This document shows, piece after piece, positions 1 through 9,490 of a stretch of DNA of 64,000 nt. Under the pieces are notes generated by a model. It saw nothing but the letters and a program-made list of their open reading frames with translations, ran no database searches and was not told the DNA's origin. The translations under genes were made by a program, and so were the position numbers. Source of the stretch: an uncultured Acetatifactor sp. (GTDB lineage Bacteria; Bacillota; Clostridia; Lachnospirales; Lachnospiraceae); NCBI GenBank assembly GCA_910579755.1, contig CAJTVB010000019.1, positions 1 to 64,000 on the forward strand, written 5' to 3'. Numbering within the stretch: the first letter of the stretch is position 1; each line of letters begins with the position of its first letter.

Positions 1-86
1 GTTGAAAATGTTGCCAAATCGTTGCCAGTACCTAAACAAATTTGCTTGGAAAGCGCATAAATACTGGCTTCCTAAAGTTCATTTCA

Positions 87-1631
87 TCACTCGAACTCAA
101 TCGTCCCAGGCGGCTTGCTGGTAATATCATACAACACCCGGTTCACATGGCTTACTTCATTTATAATCCTGCTGCTCACCTTATTAAGAACCTCGTATGG
201 AATCGGTGCGCTTTCAGCTGTCATAAAATCTACGGTCTTCATGGCTCGAAGCGCTACGGCATAATCGTACGTCCGCTCGTCACCCATGACACCGACACTT
301 CTCATATTTGTTAATGCGGCAAAATACTGATCAATCTCCCATTCCAGGCCTGCATTGGCAATTTCTTCCCTGTATATTGCATCTGCATCCTGTACAATCC
401 TCACCTTCTCAGCTGTAACCTCACCGATAATACGGATCCCCAGGCCGGGACCGGGGAATGGCTGACGGAATACCAGATGTTCAGGAATGCCCAATTCCAG
501 TCCAACCTTGCGAACCTCATCCTTAAATAGACTGCGGAGGGGCTCGATAATCTCTTTAAAGTCAACACAGTCAGGAAGCCCGCCTACATTGTGATGAGAC
601 TTGATAACTGCCGACTCGCCCCCCAGGCCGCTTTCCACCACATCGGGATAAATGGTTCCTTGTACCAGGAAGTCCACCGCGCCGATCTTTCTGGCTTCTT
701 CCTCAAACACGTGAATGAATTCCTCTCCAATGATTTTACGTTTTGCCTCCGGCTCAGACACACCTCTCAGCCGCTCATAAAAGCGTTCCCGGGCATTCAC
801 CCTTATAAAATTCAGATCGTATCCGCCCTCAGGGCCAAAAACCGCTTCTACCTCATCTCCCTCGTTTTTTCGCAGAAGGCCGTGATCTACAAAAACACAG
901 GTCAACTGTTCTCCCACTGCCTTTGAAAGTAATACAGCTGCCACAGAAGAGTCTACGCCGCCTGACAGAGCGCAGAGCACTCTGCCTTTTCCCACCTTGC
1001 GGCGAATCGATGCGATATTTTCCTCCACAAAGGAATCCATCCTCCAATCTCCGGCACATCCACATATATCTCGAACAAAATTAAAAAGAATCTTACTGCC
1101 TTCTATGGTATGGAGCACTTCCGGATGGAACTGAATAGCATAAAGTGCTTTTTCCGGACACTCTGCCGCCGCAACAGGACAGTCCGCTGTGACTGCCACA
1201 CTCCGGAAACCAGGTGCCATCTCCGCAATATAGTCAAAGTGACTCATCCAGCAGACGGTATGTGATGGTACGTCCCGAAACAGTCTTGAAGAAGTATCTA
1301 CCCTCACCTCAGTCCTGCCGTATTCCCGAACAGGTGCCCGGTCCACTCTGCCTCCCAGCACATGCATCATTAGCTGGGCGCCATAGCACAATCCCAACAC
1401 AGGTATCCCCAGCTCAAATAATTCCCTGGAGCAGGAAGCCGCACCTTCCCCATAGCAGCTGCTCGGTCCTCCTGTAAGAATGATCCCTTTAGGATTCATG
1501 GCTTTGATCTTTCCCAAGTCTGTTTTATACGAAAATATCTCACAATATACACTGCATTCTCTGACTCGTCTGGCAATCAGTTGGTTATACTGGCCGCCAA
1601 AGTCAATAACGATCACCCGTTCTTTATCCAT
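87..1631 (-). CDS. guaA: GMP synthase (glutamine-hydrolysing)
   Basis: Converts XMP to GMP using ATP and glutamine; cytosolic last step of guanine nucleotide synthesis. The 514-residue protein has the normal two-part order. The class I amidotransferase domain comes first, with nucleophile Cys82 in GLCYGAQ and the HPEV histidine motif. The ATP pyrophosphatase domain follows, with P-loop SGGVDSSVAA, and then the C-terminal dimerisation domain ending IEFE. The ATG at 1631 is chosen because GGGAGGAA lies six bases upstream; an upstream in-frame start at 1688 has no such site. It is transcribed alone from a strong promoter at 1698-1726. Confidence 0.97.
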   Translation of the reverse strand: MDKERVIVIDFGGQYNQLIARRVRECSVYCEIFSYKTDLGKIKAMNPKGIILTGGPSSCYGEGAASCSRELFELGIPVLGLCYGAQLMMHVLGGRVDRAPVREYGRTEVRVDTSSRLFRDVPSHTVCWMSHFDYIAEMAPGFRSVAVTADCPVAAAECPEKALYAIQFHPEVLHTIEGSKILFNFVRDICGCAGDWRMDSFVEENIASIRRKVGKGRVLCALSGGVDSSVAAVLLSKAVGEQLTCVFVDHGLLRKNEGDEVEAVFGPEGGYDLNFIRVNARERFYERLRGVSEPEAKRKIIGEEFIHVFEEEARKIGAVDFLVQGTIYPDVVESGLGGESAVIKSHHNVGGLPDCVDFKEIIEPLRSLFKDEVRKVGLELGIPEHLVFRQPFPGPGLGIRIIGEVTAEKVRIVQDADAIYREEIANAGLEWEIDQYFAALTNMRSVGVMGDERTYDYAVALRAMKTVDFMTAESAPIPYEVLNKVSSRIINEVSHVNRVLYDITSKPPGTIEFE

Positions 1632-1697
1632 TTTGTTCCTCCCAGCCAAGTGCCTGACCAGCCTGTGGCAGTCTTTTCTTCCGGTCACTCTTCTATC

Positions 1698-1726
1698 ATT
1701 ATAAAATAGAGAATTGCTTAAGTCAA
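1698..1726 (-). promoter_or_regulatory. guaA sigma-A promoter
   Basis: On the minus strand, -35 TTGACT (1721-1726) and a perfect -10 TATAAT (1698-1703) are separated by exactly 17 bases. It lies 67 bases upstream of the guaA start. No purine riboswitch is recognisable in the short leader. Confidence 0.75.
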
Positions 1727-1872
1727 CCAGTCTTCCGGTCCTGTCTTGTCTTTCCTGAGACTCAGTTAATCAGCTATTCACACCGCGCCATTCGCAAAAT
1801 CGTCCTTTCAGCACTCTCCGCTGGGCCGCAGCTCCTTTTGTTCATGAAATAGCGATCCCTTCATCAAACTGT

Positions 1873-1909
1873 AGGATCAAATTTTTATGCAGGCATGAAA
1901 TTTGATCCT
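1873..1909. repeat. 12-bp-arm inverted repeat between pdaA-like and guaA
   Basis: Arms AGGATCAAATTT (1873-1884) and AAATTTGATCCT (1898-1909) flank a 13-base loop. The hairpin lies downstream of the pdaA-like stop and upstream of the guaA promoter. It has no trailing T run on either strand, so a classical terminator is doubtful; it may stabilise the pdaA-like mRNA end. The rest of 1727-1937 shows no gene. Confidence 0.5.
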
Positions 1910-1937
1910 GCCAGTTGATGTGTGAACTGTCGCTCAG

Positions 1938-3023
1938 TTAATGAGTCTCTGATCCTTTCTCCATTGTGTCTTCAATGACTGGAGTCTCATCCTGCAGGAT
2001 CCTTCCCCCGCCGCTTCCTGGGATGCTTTCACTTCCCGGCACATTTCCTCCATTACTCTGGTCAGTCTCACTTCCCGGCACATTCCCTCCATTACTCTGG
2101 TCAGTCTCACTTCCCGGCACATTCCCTCCGTCTGCTCCAGTGGAAGATTTTTGCAAAAAGTCTGCCAGAGGGCGGAAGGTATAGCCCATCTCCTCCCACT
2201 TTGTCAGCACTTCGTCCAGTATTTCGCCATTGGTTTTTGAAGTGCTGTGCAGCAACACAATAGCACCTGGATGGACACGTCCCATAAGCTTTTTAAGCGC
2301 CTCCTCATGGCTGGGCTGGGCATCCTGGTCCCAATCCACATAAGCCAGGCTCCAGAAAAAAGTAGAATATCCCATGTCCTTTGCCATCTGCAGGTTTGCA
2401 GTACTGTATTTCCCCTGAGGCGGGCGATAATACATAGCCAGTTCCGTCCCTGTAATCTCACGGAACTTATCAGACACATCATTCATTTCCTTTTGAAAAG
2501 AAGTCTGATCGGAAATTTTGGACATGTCATAATGATGATATGTATGGTTTCCCACCGTGTGTCCGTCCTCCACCATGCGTTTTACGATATCCGGAGCAGA
2601 TTCCAGAAAATGCCCAACTACAAAAAAAGTAGCCGGAGCGTTATGTTTTTTCAATGCATCCAGAATAGGCGCCGTATTCCCGTTTTCATAGCCGCAGTCA
2701 AATGTCAGATACAGCACCTTTTCGTCTCCCTCTGCCATATAGTAGGCATCATATTGTTTCATCTCCTGTATGGAGGCATTGCCGGTGGGCTTCTGGCCCT
2801 CTGCTCCAAATCCCAGCCCCCAGTTTTCCGATTCAGAGCTGATCGTCCGGCTGCTCAGCACCTGATCCGGAGGGGTATCATTATTGCCATAAATCTCTGC
2901 CGCCGCTCTGCCCAAAAAGAACATGGCGCACAAAAAAAGCGCGGCAGGCACATTTCTCTTCAGGTTAAGTCGTTCGTCATGCACCACCTTGTGAACAAGG
3001 TCTCTCACATAGATCGTTTTCAT
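1938..3023 (-). CDS. PdaA-type polysaccharide deacetylase with repeat tail
   Basis: A NodB-fold deacetylase. The motifs LTFDCGYENG, HTYHH, RPPQGKYS and especially WSLAYVDWD match the PdaA group, which removes acetyl from muramic acid while spore-cortex delta-lactam is made. The start at 3023 (MKTIYV) has GGAG upstream and precedes an N-terminal membrane anchor (about residues 23-42, AALFLCAMFFLGRAAA), so the enzyme acts outside the membrane. After the catalytic domain the C-terminus carries a repeated 13-residue unit (NGGNVPGSETDQS), then a proline/serine/glycine-rich tail not expected in PdaA. The role in sporulation is inferred from family motifs only. Confidence 0.85.
   Translation of the reverse strand: MKTIYVRDLVHKVVHDERLNLKRNVPAALFLCAMFFLGRAAAEIYGNNDTPPDQVLSSRTISSESENWGLGFGAEGQKPTGNASIQEMKQYDAYYMAEGDEKVLYLTFDCGYENGNTAPILDALKKHNAPATFFVVGHFLESAPDIVKRMVEDGHTVGNHTYHHYDMSKISDQTSFQKEMNDVSDKFREITGTELAMYYRPPQGKYSTANLQMAKDMGYSTFFWSLAYVDWDQDAQPSHEEALKKLMGRVHPGAIVLLHSTSKTNGEILDEVLTKWEEMGYTFRPLADFLQKSSTGADGGNVPGSETDQSNGGNVPGSETDQSNGGNVPGSESIPGSGGGRILQDETPVIEDTMEKGSETH
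2030..2129. repeat. 39-bp tandem repeat inside the deacetylase gene
   Basis: Two full 39-base units (2030-2068, 2069-2107) and a third partial unit (2108-2129) are nearly identical, differing at one base in the first. The length is a multiple of three, so copy-number change would keep the reading frame. It encodes the low-complexity GGNVPGSETDQSN tail of the deacetylase. Confidence 0.85.
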
Positions 3024-3208
3024 ATCCCGTTCTCCACTTTTATACAGCCGCCCATCCTTAATCTCCCGGCAGCAGAACAGGCGGCAATTTATCTTTACAA
3101 TATATGTAAGGAAATCTTCTCTGATACCTTGCCTTGAGGCTTCCATCCGGAGTAAAATAAGCTACAGAAAATGAACTACAGAAATACGGAAAGAAACAGG
3201 AGAATATA

Positions 3209-4039
3209 ATGCACATAAGAGTCACTGATGATCTTGATCTGAAGAAAATAGCTGACAGCGGGCAGTGCTTCCGAGTAAAGGAGCTGCCCGACGAAATTTT
3301 TCGCTTTATCTGTGGAAATAATATTTTATACCTGAAGCAGACAGGGGATTGCGAATATCTGGCGGAAACCACTCCCCAGGCATGGGAATCTCTCTGGAAA
3401 TTCTATTTTGATCTGGAGCGGAATTACGCCCAAATCAGAGGCGGCATCGCTTCCGGGGACGCCTATCTGACAGAAGCCGCGGAATGCGGAAAAGGGATCC
3501 GTATCCTGCGGCAGGATCCCTGGGAAATGCTGGTAACCTTTATTATTTCCCAGCGGAAAAATATTCCCGCTATCCGCTCTGCCGTGGAGGTTCTCTGCGA
3601 AAGATATGGACAGCAGCTCCACACCTCCCGGGAAACTCTATATGCCTTTCCTTCCCCCCGTTCTCTGGCTGCTTTGTCACAGTCTCAGCTTCGGGACTGC
3701 GGTCTGGGCTACCGCGCCCCTTATGTAGCCGATGCGGCCCGGCAGGCCGCATCCGGAGAGCTGGATTTTCAGCTTTTGGCGGATCTGCCGGATGCGGCGC
3801 TTCTGGAAAGGCTGAAAGCGGTAAAGGGTGTAGGCATCAAGGTGGCCAGCTGTATCTGCCTTTTTGCATATGGCCGCACGGGAATCGCCCCTGTTGACAC
3901 ATGGATCCGGCGCGTGATTCAGGAGCGATATCAGGGCCGGGATCCTTTCCCCCAATACGGCTCTGCCGCCGGCATCCTGCAACAATATATGTTTTACCAC
4001 GCATTATTCCACAAACATGACTTTAAGCAGACTTCCTGA
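3209..4039 (+). CDS. 8-oxoguanine DNA glycosylase (OGG1-type)
   Basis: Base-excision repair glycosylase/AP lyase removing oxidised guanine. The N-terminal part has the SGQCFR motif typical of bacterial OGG proteins. The helix-hairpin-helix is VKGVGIKVASC, with the catalytic-type lysine after GVGI, and is followed by the PVDTW motif holding the conserved aspartate. At 276 residues the length is normal. AGGAGA lies five bases before the ATG. It is divergent from the deacetylase and convergent with the histidine kinase. Confidence 0.9.
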   Translation: MHIRVTDDLDLKKIADSGQCFRVKELPDEIFRFICGNNILYLKQTGDCEYLAETTPQAWESLWKFYFDLERNYAQIRGGIASGDAYLTEAAECGKGIRILRQDPWEMLVTFIISQRKNIPAIRSAVEVLCERYGQQLHTSRETLYAFPSPRSLAALSQSQLRDCGLGYRAPYVADAARQAASGELDFQLLADLPDAALLERLKAVKGVGIKVASCICLFAYGRTGIAPVDTWIRRVIQERYQGRDPFPQYGSAAGILQQYMFYHALFHKHDFKQTS

Positions 4040-4055
4040 TCACGATTCGTCACTG

Positions 4056-7000
4056 CTATTTCAGAAACTGTCCCAGCACATTGATGAAAACATCCATGTC
4101 CAGGGGCTTTGAAATATGAGCGTTCATACCATTCTTTAGGGCGGCCTCCTTATCCTCCTCCAGGGCATTGGCCGTCATGGCAATGATCGGCAGCTGCTTG
4201 ACATCCTCTCTCGGCAATGCGCGGATCGTCCGAGTGGCTTCATAGCCGTCCATAATGGGCATCTGTACATCCATCAAAACGGCGTCATAGTAATGCTCCT
4301 CCGAACGTCTTACCATCTCTACGGCATCTGTTCCGTCCGGTGCAGATTCCACCGTAAACCCGGCTTCAGTCAGGATAACCTCTGCAATCTCTCGGTTGAG
4401 CTCGATATCCTCCACCAGAAGGATACGCTTTCCGCTGAAATCAGCCAGGGTCCACGCCGCGGCTTCCGCCTCCTTTTCCGCAAGATTATTGGCCGCAAGC
4501 AGAGCGGCTTTCAGGTCTGACATAAACAGGGGCTTGGCGCAAAACGCATTCGCTCCCGCTTCCTTAGCCTCTTCCTCAATATCCGTCCAGTCATATGCCG
4601 TCAGAATAATGATAAACGCATCGTTTCCCACAACACTGCGAATCTTTCGTGTAGTCTCCACACCGCTGGTTTCCGGCATCTGCCAGTCCACTATATAAGT
4701 ATGGTAAGGATCCCCCTCGGTCAGCGCCAGCTTTGCTCTGTATGCCGCTTCCCTGCCTGATGTGGTCCACTCAGAACGCATACCAATTTGCTTCAGCATT
4801 TTGCTCACGCTGTCACAGACATTGAAATCATCGTCTACCACCAGCGTTCTGAGTCCCTCCAGCTCCTTGATCTGCTCCGCATTTTTTTCCACATCCTGCA
4901 GCTTCAGGCTCAGCTCCACGGTGAAGGCGCTTCCCTTGCCCGGCTCGCTCTCCACACTGATTTTACCATTCATCATTTCAACGATATTTTTCGTGATGGC
5001 CATGCCAAGCCCGGTTCCCTGTATACCGGATTGCGTGGCCGTTGCCTCCCGCTCAAAAGGCTCGAAAATATGCTCTACAAACTCCGGAGACATGCCAATA
5101 CCGTTATCTCTGATAATAAATTTATAATCCCCGTATCCATGCCGGAATCCGGTCTTCTGCATGATCCGGAAAGAGACTGTTCCCCCTGCAGGCGTATATT
5201 TTACGGCATTGCTCAGCAGGTTGATAAAAACCTGATTCAGCTTCAGGGAATCCGCTACCACGTCCTCGTTTGCCACCTCAAAGGTATCAATGAACAGTTC
5301 CAGCTGTTTTGCCTTGATCTGGGGCTGAATTATATTCACCAGGCTGTGCATCATCTCGGAAATATTGCATTCCTGCTCCTTGATCTGTACCTTGCCGCTT
5401 TCGATCCTGCTCATATCCAAAATGTCATTGATCAGGCTGAGCAGATGATTACTGGAGGACAGAACCTTCTGCAAACAATCCCTGACCTGATCCTGGTTAT
5501 CGATATGGCTGACTGCAATTGTGGTAAAACCGATAATCGCATTCATGGGGGTTCTGATATCGTGGGACATGTTGGACAGGAAGGTGGACTTTGCCCTGTT
5601 GGCACGCTGGGCCTGAAGAAGCGCGTCCTGCAATGCCTGCGTCTGCTCTCTCTGTTTCCGGACCTGCTCCGTAATTTCCTTGGTCACCACCATAACTATG
5701 ACATCTCCGGTATCTCTGTCCTGTGTCATGACAAAAGACTGCCTGACGCACATCTGTCTGCCGTCGCGGGCGCCGCCCCAATAATCGATGTCTACCTCCG
5801 CATCGCCCTGTTCAAAACGTTCTTTTAATTTTTCCACATTGACAACTCGGCGATATTCTTCGAGCGATTCCTCCAGTACATATTTCTCCCATCTTTCAAA
5901 GCATTCCGAAGCCATGCATGGCGCCTTCAGCCCTACCGCTTCAAGAAGAGAAACCTGGGTTCCGTCAAGCTCCCGCAAAATGTCACCCTCAATCAGGTCT
6001 TTGGTCAGATTAAACTCAAAGGTACAGAAAGCATTGGAAGTGATGGCAATCCGGTATTGTCTCTCCTTCCGGTCTGCCAGAGACATCTCTGCCTGTATCC
6101 TCAGTTCCTTCTCCTTGATTTCTGTAATATTCTGGCGGGTAAACAGAACCTTACTGGGCCTTCCGTTCTTCCTTTCCAGGCAAATAATATTCAGATGCTC
6201 CCATTCCGCAAGTCCTCTTCGTACCACATGGCACTCCAGTCGAAAGTCATTCTGTTCCGTCAGCCTCTTTTTTATAGAGCCCTGAGAGATCATTTCTGCG
6301 AATTCTGGACGTTCCTTCTCCTCCAGCAAAATAGAGCAAAGATGTGCCTGCAGCCCTTCATACCTGCCGCGCACGGCAACACCGCTGTCTTCCGAATGGG
6401 TTCCTGCCAGATATTGATAGGTTCCCGCCTCCAGATCCACCATGGTAAACCGGTTAAATAAGGTATTAACCCCGCTGATAATATATCCCATCTCCCGGTT
6501 TTCCAGCTCCAGGCGCTTCTTTTCCCTTCTCGCCCGAACCACCAGCGAAACAATATAAATGGCAAACAGCACCATCAGCGCGGATTCCAGCTGGATTCCC
6601 ACCAAATTTTCCGCTTCTGTCATACTCTGTGTGACGCTTTTGGGAAAGGTCTGCACCAACACAAAATCATTTTCCGGCAGATATGTCACACAAATGTTGT
6701 CAGTCTTACAGCCGGGGGCACAGACAAAAGCGCCTTTCCCTCCGTTTTTAAAAACCTCTTCAACACTGTCTGCCGCTATTTCATCGATCATACCGGACTC
6801 TGTCAGCATCTCCATCAGGTTTCCGTTATGGCGTTCATCGTCAGAGCTGGCTATAATTCTGCCATCCGGCGTACACAAAAATACGTCCGCCGCCTGACCG
6901 AAGTATGTGGTGGCAAGCATATCCTTCAGATATGCCTCCGCCAGAAAGGCTCCCCGCAGCACACCTATAATCTCATCCTGAAAACGCACCGGCGCATAAA

Positions 7001-7445
7001 AGCAGGCCATAGTCTCATCAAAAAAATGATGATCGAAAACAATAGTAATATTACTTTCTCCCCTTAATCCATCGGTATATAAATTGCTTCCCGATATGTC
7101 TGCCGTCCGCCCGTCGGAAGCATGGTCAATACCGTTAGTATCCATAAACAGAATGGCGTCGAACATGGAATTTTGCTCTATTTTGGTCAGCATCTGCACG
7201 ATGATTTCCGGCTCGCTCAGGCCTTCTCCCACAAAAAAGGAATATGTATTGATCCGGTTCAGCGCATTTGTCAATTCCTCATCAATCTGGGCCGCCTTCA
7301 ACTGTGCCGAATCCGCCGCATAATTTTTGTTCCGCTCTTCCATGCGCTCTCTGTTCCTTGTGGTATACCAGTGAAACAGAATAATAATCGCTGCCAGAAA
7401 AAACAGGATATACGCGACGTTCTGCAGTGTCCTCTTTTCCTTCAT
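4056..7445 (-). CDS. Hybrid sensor histidine kinase with two receiver domains
   Basis: A 1129-residue membrane sensor. A first membrane helix (about 9-26) and a second (about 286-305) enclose a Cache-like extracellular sensor. A PAS-like region and a coiled coil follow, then the HisKA box NMSHDIRTPMNAIIGF with phosphoacceptor His628, a HATPase domain (DNGIGM, GTGLGMAI) and two receivers with phosphoacceptor Asp920 (VDWQMPE) and Asp1059 (LMDVQMP). There is no Hpt or DNA-binding output domain here or in the neighbouring genes, so the final output lies elsewhere. GGAGG precedes the start. The ligand is unknown. Confidence 0.93.
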   Translation of the reverse strand: MKEKRTLQNVAYILFFLAAIIILFHWYTTRNRERMEERNKNYAADSAQLKAAQIDEELTNALNRINTYSFFVGEGLSEPEIIVQMLTKIEQNSMFDAILFMDTNGIDHASDGRTADISGSNLYTDGLRGESNITIVFDHHFFDETMACFYAPVRFQDEIIGVLRGAFLAEAYLKDMLATTYFGQAADVFLCTPDGRIIASSDDERHNGNLMEMLTESGMIDEIAADSVEEVFKNGGKGAFVCAPGCKTDNICVTYLPENDFVLVQTFPKSVTQSMTEAENLVGIQLESALMVLFAIYIVSLVVRARREKKRLELENREMGYIISGVNTLFNRFTMVDLEAGTYQYLAGTHSEDSGVAVRGRYEGLQAHLCSILLEEKERPEFAEMISQGSIKKRLTEQNDFRLECHVVRRGLAEWEHLNIICLERKNGRPSKVLFTRQNITEIKEKELRIQAEMSLADRKERQYRIAITSNAFCTFEFNLTKDLIEGDILRELDGTQVSLLEAVGLKAPCMASECFERWEKYVLEESLEEYRRVVNVEKLKERFEQGDAEVDIDYWGGARDGRQMCVRQSFVMTQDRDTGDVIVMVVTKEITEQVRKQREQTQALQDALLQAQRANRAKSTFLSNMSHDIRTPMNAIIGFTTIAVSHIDNQDQVRDCLQKVLSSSNHLLSLINDILDMSRIESGKVQIKEQECNISEMMHSLVNIIQPQIKAKQLELFIDTFEVANEDVVADSLKLNQVFINLLSNAVKYTPAGGTVSFRIMQKTGFRHGYGDYKFIIRDNGIGMSPEFVEHIFEPFEREATATQSGIQGTGLGMAITKNIVEMMNGKISVESEPGKGSAFTVELSLKLQDVEKNAEQIKELEGLRTLVVDDDFNVCDSVSKMLKQIGMRSEWTTSGREAAYRAKLALTEGDPYHTYIVDWQMPETSGVETTRKIRSVVGNDAFIIILTAYDWTDIEEEAKEAGANAFCAKPLFMSDLKAALLAANNLAEKEAEAAAWTLADFSGKRILLVEDIELNREIAEVILTEAGFTVESAPDGTDAVEMVRRSEEHYYDAVLMDVQMPIMDGYEATRTIRALPREDVKQLPIIAMTANALEEDKEAALKNGMNAHISKPLDMDVFINVLGQFLK

Positions 7446-7505
7446 TCAAACTCCCTCCTCCGGTCAATCCTATCCTTTACTTTCACATCCTGCAAACCGA
7501 AAGTC

Positions 7506-8309
7506 TCACCCCTGAAGCTCCTCCGAGGCCTTTCTGCACACCTCCATGGCCGACATGACTGCGGCGCGCAGCCCCTTTTCCTCTAAAACCTTCACGGCCT
7601 GAATGGTGGTCCCGCCGGGTGAGCATACCATATCCTTAAGCTCTCCCGGATGTATTCCTGTATCCAGCACCATCCTGGCGCTGCCTAAAACTGCCTGGGC
7701 TGCAAACTCATAAGCCTGCTTCCGGGGCATTCCTCCTGCAACCGCCCCGTCCGCCATGGCTTCGATCAACATAAACACATAGGCAGGTGCACTGCCGCTG
7801 ACACTGACTACCACATCCATCAGCCGCTCCGGCACCACATAAGCCTTTCCAAAGGATTCCATCAACTCCGTAACCCGGCCAAGCTCCTCTTCCGTTACTT
7901 CTTCACCAGCACAGATCCCGGTACAGCCTTCCATCACCAGCGCCGGCATATTGGGCATGCAGCGCACATATTTCAAATCTGGTCTGCCAAAGGCCTCCTT
8001 CAGCCGGGAAAGGCTGATGCCTGCGGCCACGCTGACCACCAGCGTGCCGGGTGCTGCCGCTTCCCGAATTTCCCGGGCCGCCTGGAAAATCACGCCCGGC
8101 TTCACGGCCAGAATCAACAGCTGCGCCGCCTCTGCGGCCTTAGCATTGCTTTCGGCCACGGATATTTGAAATCGGGCCTTCACCTTTTCCGCCGTAGCCA
8201 CAGTCCGGCAGCTGCCGATAATGTCCTGGGGCTTTACCAGTCCCTTTCCCAGCATTCCGCCGATCATAGCCGCTGCCATATTTCCCAGCCCGATTATTCC
8301 GATCCTCAT
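7506..8309 (-). CDS. proC: Pyrroline-5-carboxylate reductase
   Basis: Reduces 1-pyrroline-5-carboxylate to proline with NAD(P)H, the last step of proline synthesis. The 267-residue protein begins with the Rossmann motif GIIGLGNMAAAMIGG. It has the characteristic C-terminal stretch with SGSAPAYVF and PGGTTIQAV, which forms the dimer and substrate site. The start at 8309 is preceded by GGGGAGGAAG. It lies downstream of the SpoU-type methyltransferase with a 171-base gap that contains no gene. Confidence 0.95.
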   Translation of the reverse strand: MRIGIIGLGNMAAAMIGGMLGKGLVKPQDIIGSCRTVATAEKVKARFQISVAESNAKAAEAAQLLILAVKPGVIFQAAREIREAAAPGTLVVSVAAGISLSRLKEAFGRPDLKYVRCMPNMPALVMEGCTGICAGEEVTEEELGRVTELMESFGKAYVVPERLMDVVVSVSGSAPAYVFMLIEAMADGAVAGGMPRKQAYEFAAQAVLGSARMVLDTGIHPGELKDMVCSPGGTTIQAVKVLEEKGLRAAVMSAMEVCRKASEELQG

Positions 8310-8327
8310 TCTGTCTTCCTCCCCTAT

Positions 8328-8384
8328 TCTTCCCCCGGCATTTCCATTCCTGATATTTCAGCCGTTCTCTTCCCCCGGCATTCT
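8328..8384. repeat. Short direct repeats between the methyltransferase gene and proC
   Basis: The gap 8310-8480 is non-coding and GC-rich. It contains the 15-mer TCTTCCCCCGGCATT almost twice (near 8328 and 8368), plus several CTCCGGC copies. No terminator or promoter is clear. Confidence 0.4.
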
Positions 8385-8480
8385 CCGGCTCATCTCATGC
8401 CGCCTTCTGCCCTCCATCCTTCTCCGGCGGCTTCCTGCTCTCTCCGGCTCAAGCCCATGGGTTCCTGTCGCCAGGGCAGA

Positions 8481-9275
8481 TCAAGCCTGTTGCCTGCGCT
8501 GTCGGCGGGCCTCATAAGTCAGCAGCGCTGCCGCTACTCCCGCATTCAGCGACTCCACCCTGCCTTCCATGGGAATTTTCAAATACTCGTCCGCGGCCTC
8601 TGCCGTCTCCTGCCTCAGTCCCCGACCCTCGTTTCCGATCAGAAAAGCCGCCGCAGTCTTATAATCAAATTGGTCATAATATTTTTCGCCGGCCAGATGC
8701 GCCGCATACACGCGGATTCCTGCCGCCCGCATGCTCCCTATAGCCTCCCTAAGCTCCTCCGCATAGATAAACGGAACTCGAAATATGGAACCCATGGTTG
8801 CCCGGATAGTCTTGGGGTTAAAGAGATCCACCGTTCCCCGACTCATAATAATCCCCGTAACCCCGGCTCCTTCTCCTGTCCGGAAAATCGTTCCCAGATT
8901 CCCGGGATCTTGAATATCCTCCAGCACCGTCAGCAAAGGGCAGGGGGCTTGAAGCAGCTGTTCCAGCCGGTAAACGGGCTGCCCTGCCACACAGAGAATT
9001 CCCTGAGGAGTCTGTGTATCGGACATTTTTCGAAAAACCTCCGCCGACACTGTCTCATAGCCCGTCTGCTCCAGTTTTTCCCAAATCCTTGAGGAAACCG
9101 GCTCCCGATCCAGAATCTCACGGGAAATATATACTTCCTTCAGGCATTCTGCCGGGGCCTCTTGAAAAAGCTTAAACCCCTCTGTCACAAAGACTCCTGT
9201 GCTGTGCCTCTCCCGGGCGCTGGCCTGCCATTGTACCACCTGTTTCACTCGTGGGTTGGAACTGCTGGTGATCAT
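8481..9275 (-). CDS. TrmH/SpoU family RNA 2'-O-methyltransferase
   Basis: SAM-dependent ribose methyltransferase of the SPOUT fold acting on rRNA or tRNA. An N-terminal substrate-binding domain (SSSNPRVKQVVQWQ) is followed by the knotted catalytic domain with LEDIQDPGNLGTIFRT, MGSIFRVPF, IGNEGRGL and IPMEGRVESLNAGVAAALL, the canonical TrmH motifs. The ATG at 9275 has AGGAG seven bases upstream and is preferred to a TTG at 9296. The exact RNA target cannot be read from sequence. It probably shares a transcript with proC downstream. Confidence 0.9.
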   Translation of the reverse strand: MITSSSNPRVKQVVQWQASARERHSTGVFVTEGFKLFQEAPAECLKEVYISREILDREPVSSRIWEKLEQTGYETVSAEVFRKMSDTQTPQGILCVAGQPVYRLEQLLQAPCPLLTVLEDIQDPGNLGTIFRTGEGAGVTGIIMSRGTVDLFNPKTIRATMGSIFRVPFIYAEELREAIGSMRAAGIRVYAAHLAGEKYYDQFDYKTAAAFLIGNEGRGLRQETAEAADEYLKIPMEGRVESLNAGVAAALLTYEARRQRRQQA

Positions 9276-9420
9276 CCAAATTCTCCTTTTTTGCAATTAT
9301 GTTCCGCACTTCCCATCATGCGGCCTGGGCCGTCAATGTTGCTTTTAACAATGCAGACAATTCATGAGAAAGCCCCCGCATACTTTGGCGTATAAAAAAT
9401 TCTCCTCACACTTTGCAAAA

Positions 9421-9451
9421 GGGGCGGCTCTTCCCTACGGAACAGCCGCCC
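9421..9451 (-). terminator. Hairpin terminator after pfkA
   Basis: On the minus strand a stem GGGCGGCT...AGCCGCCC, extended by TTCC/GGAA around a short loop, is followed by CTTTTG. It lies 40 bases beyond the pfkA stop. The T tract is short, so termination may be partial. Confidence 0.6.
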
Positions 9452-9490
9452 TGCATCACAGTCCGCAGAATGCCCTGCAGGCAAGTGCCT

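Noticed and set aside
1632..1937. Purine riboswitch before guaA
   Set aside because: The leader between the promoter and the gene is only about 60 bases and has no purine aptamer core; the larger hairpin lies upstream of the promoter.
2030..2129. Possible CRISPR array
   Set aside because: Units are contiguous without spacers and encode a protein tail; no cas genes are nearby.
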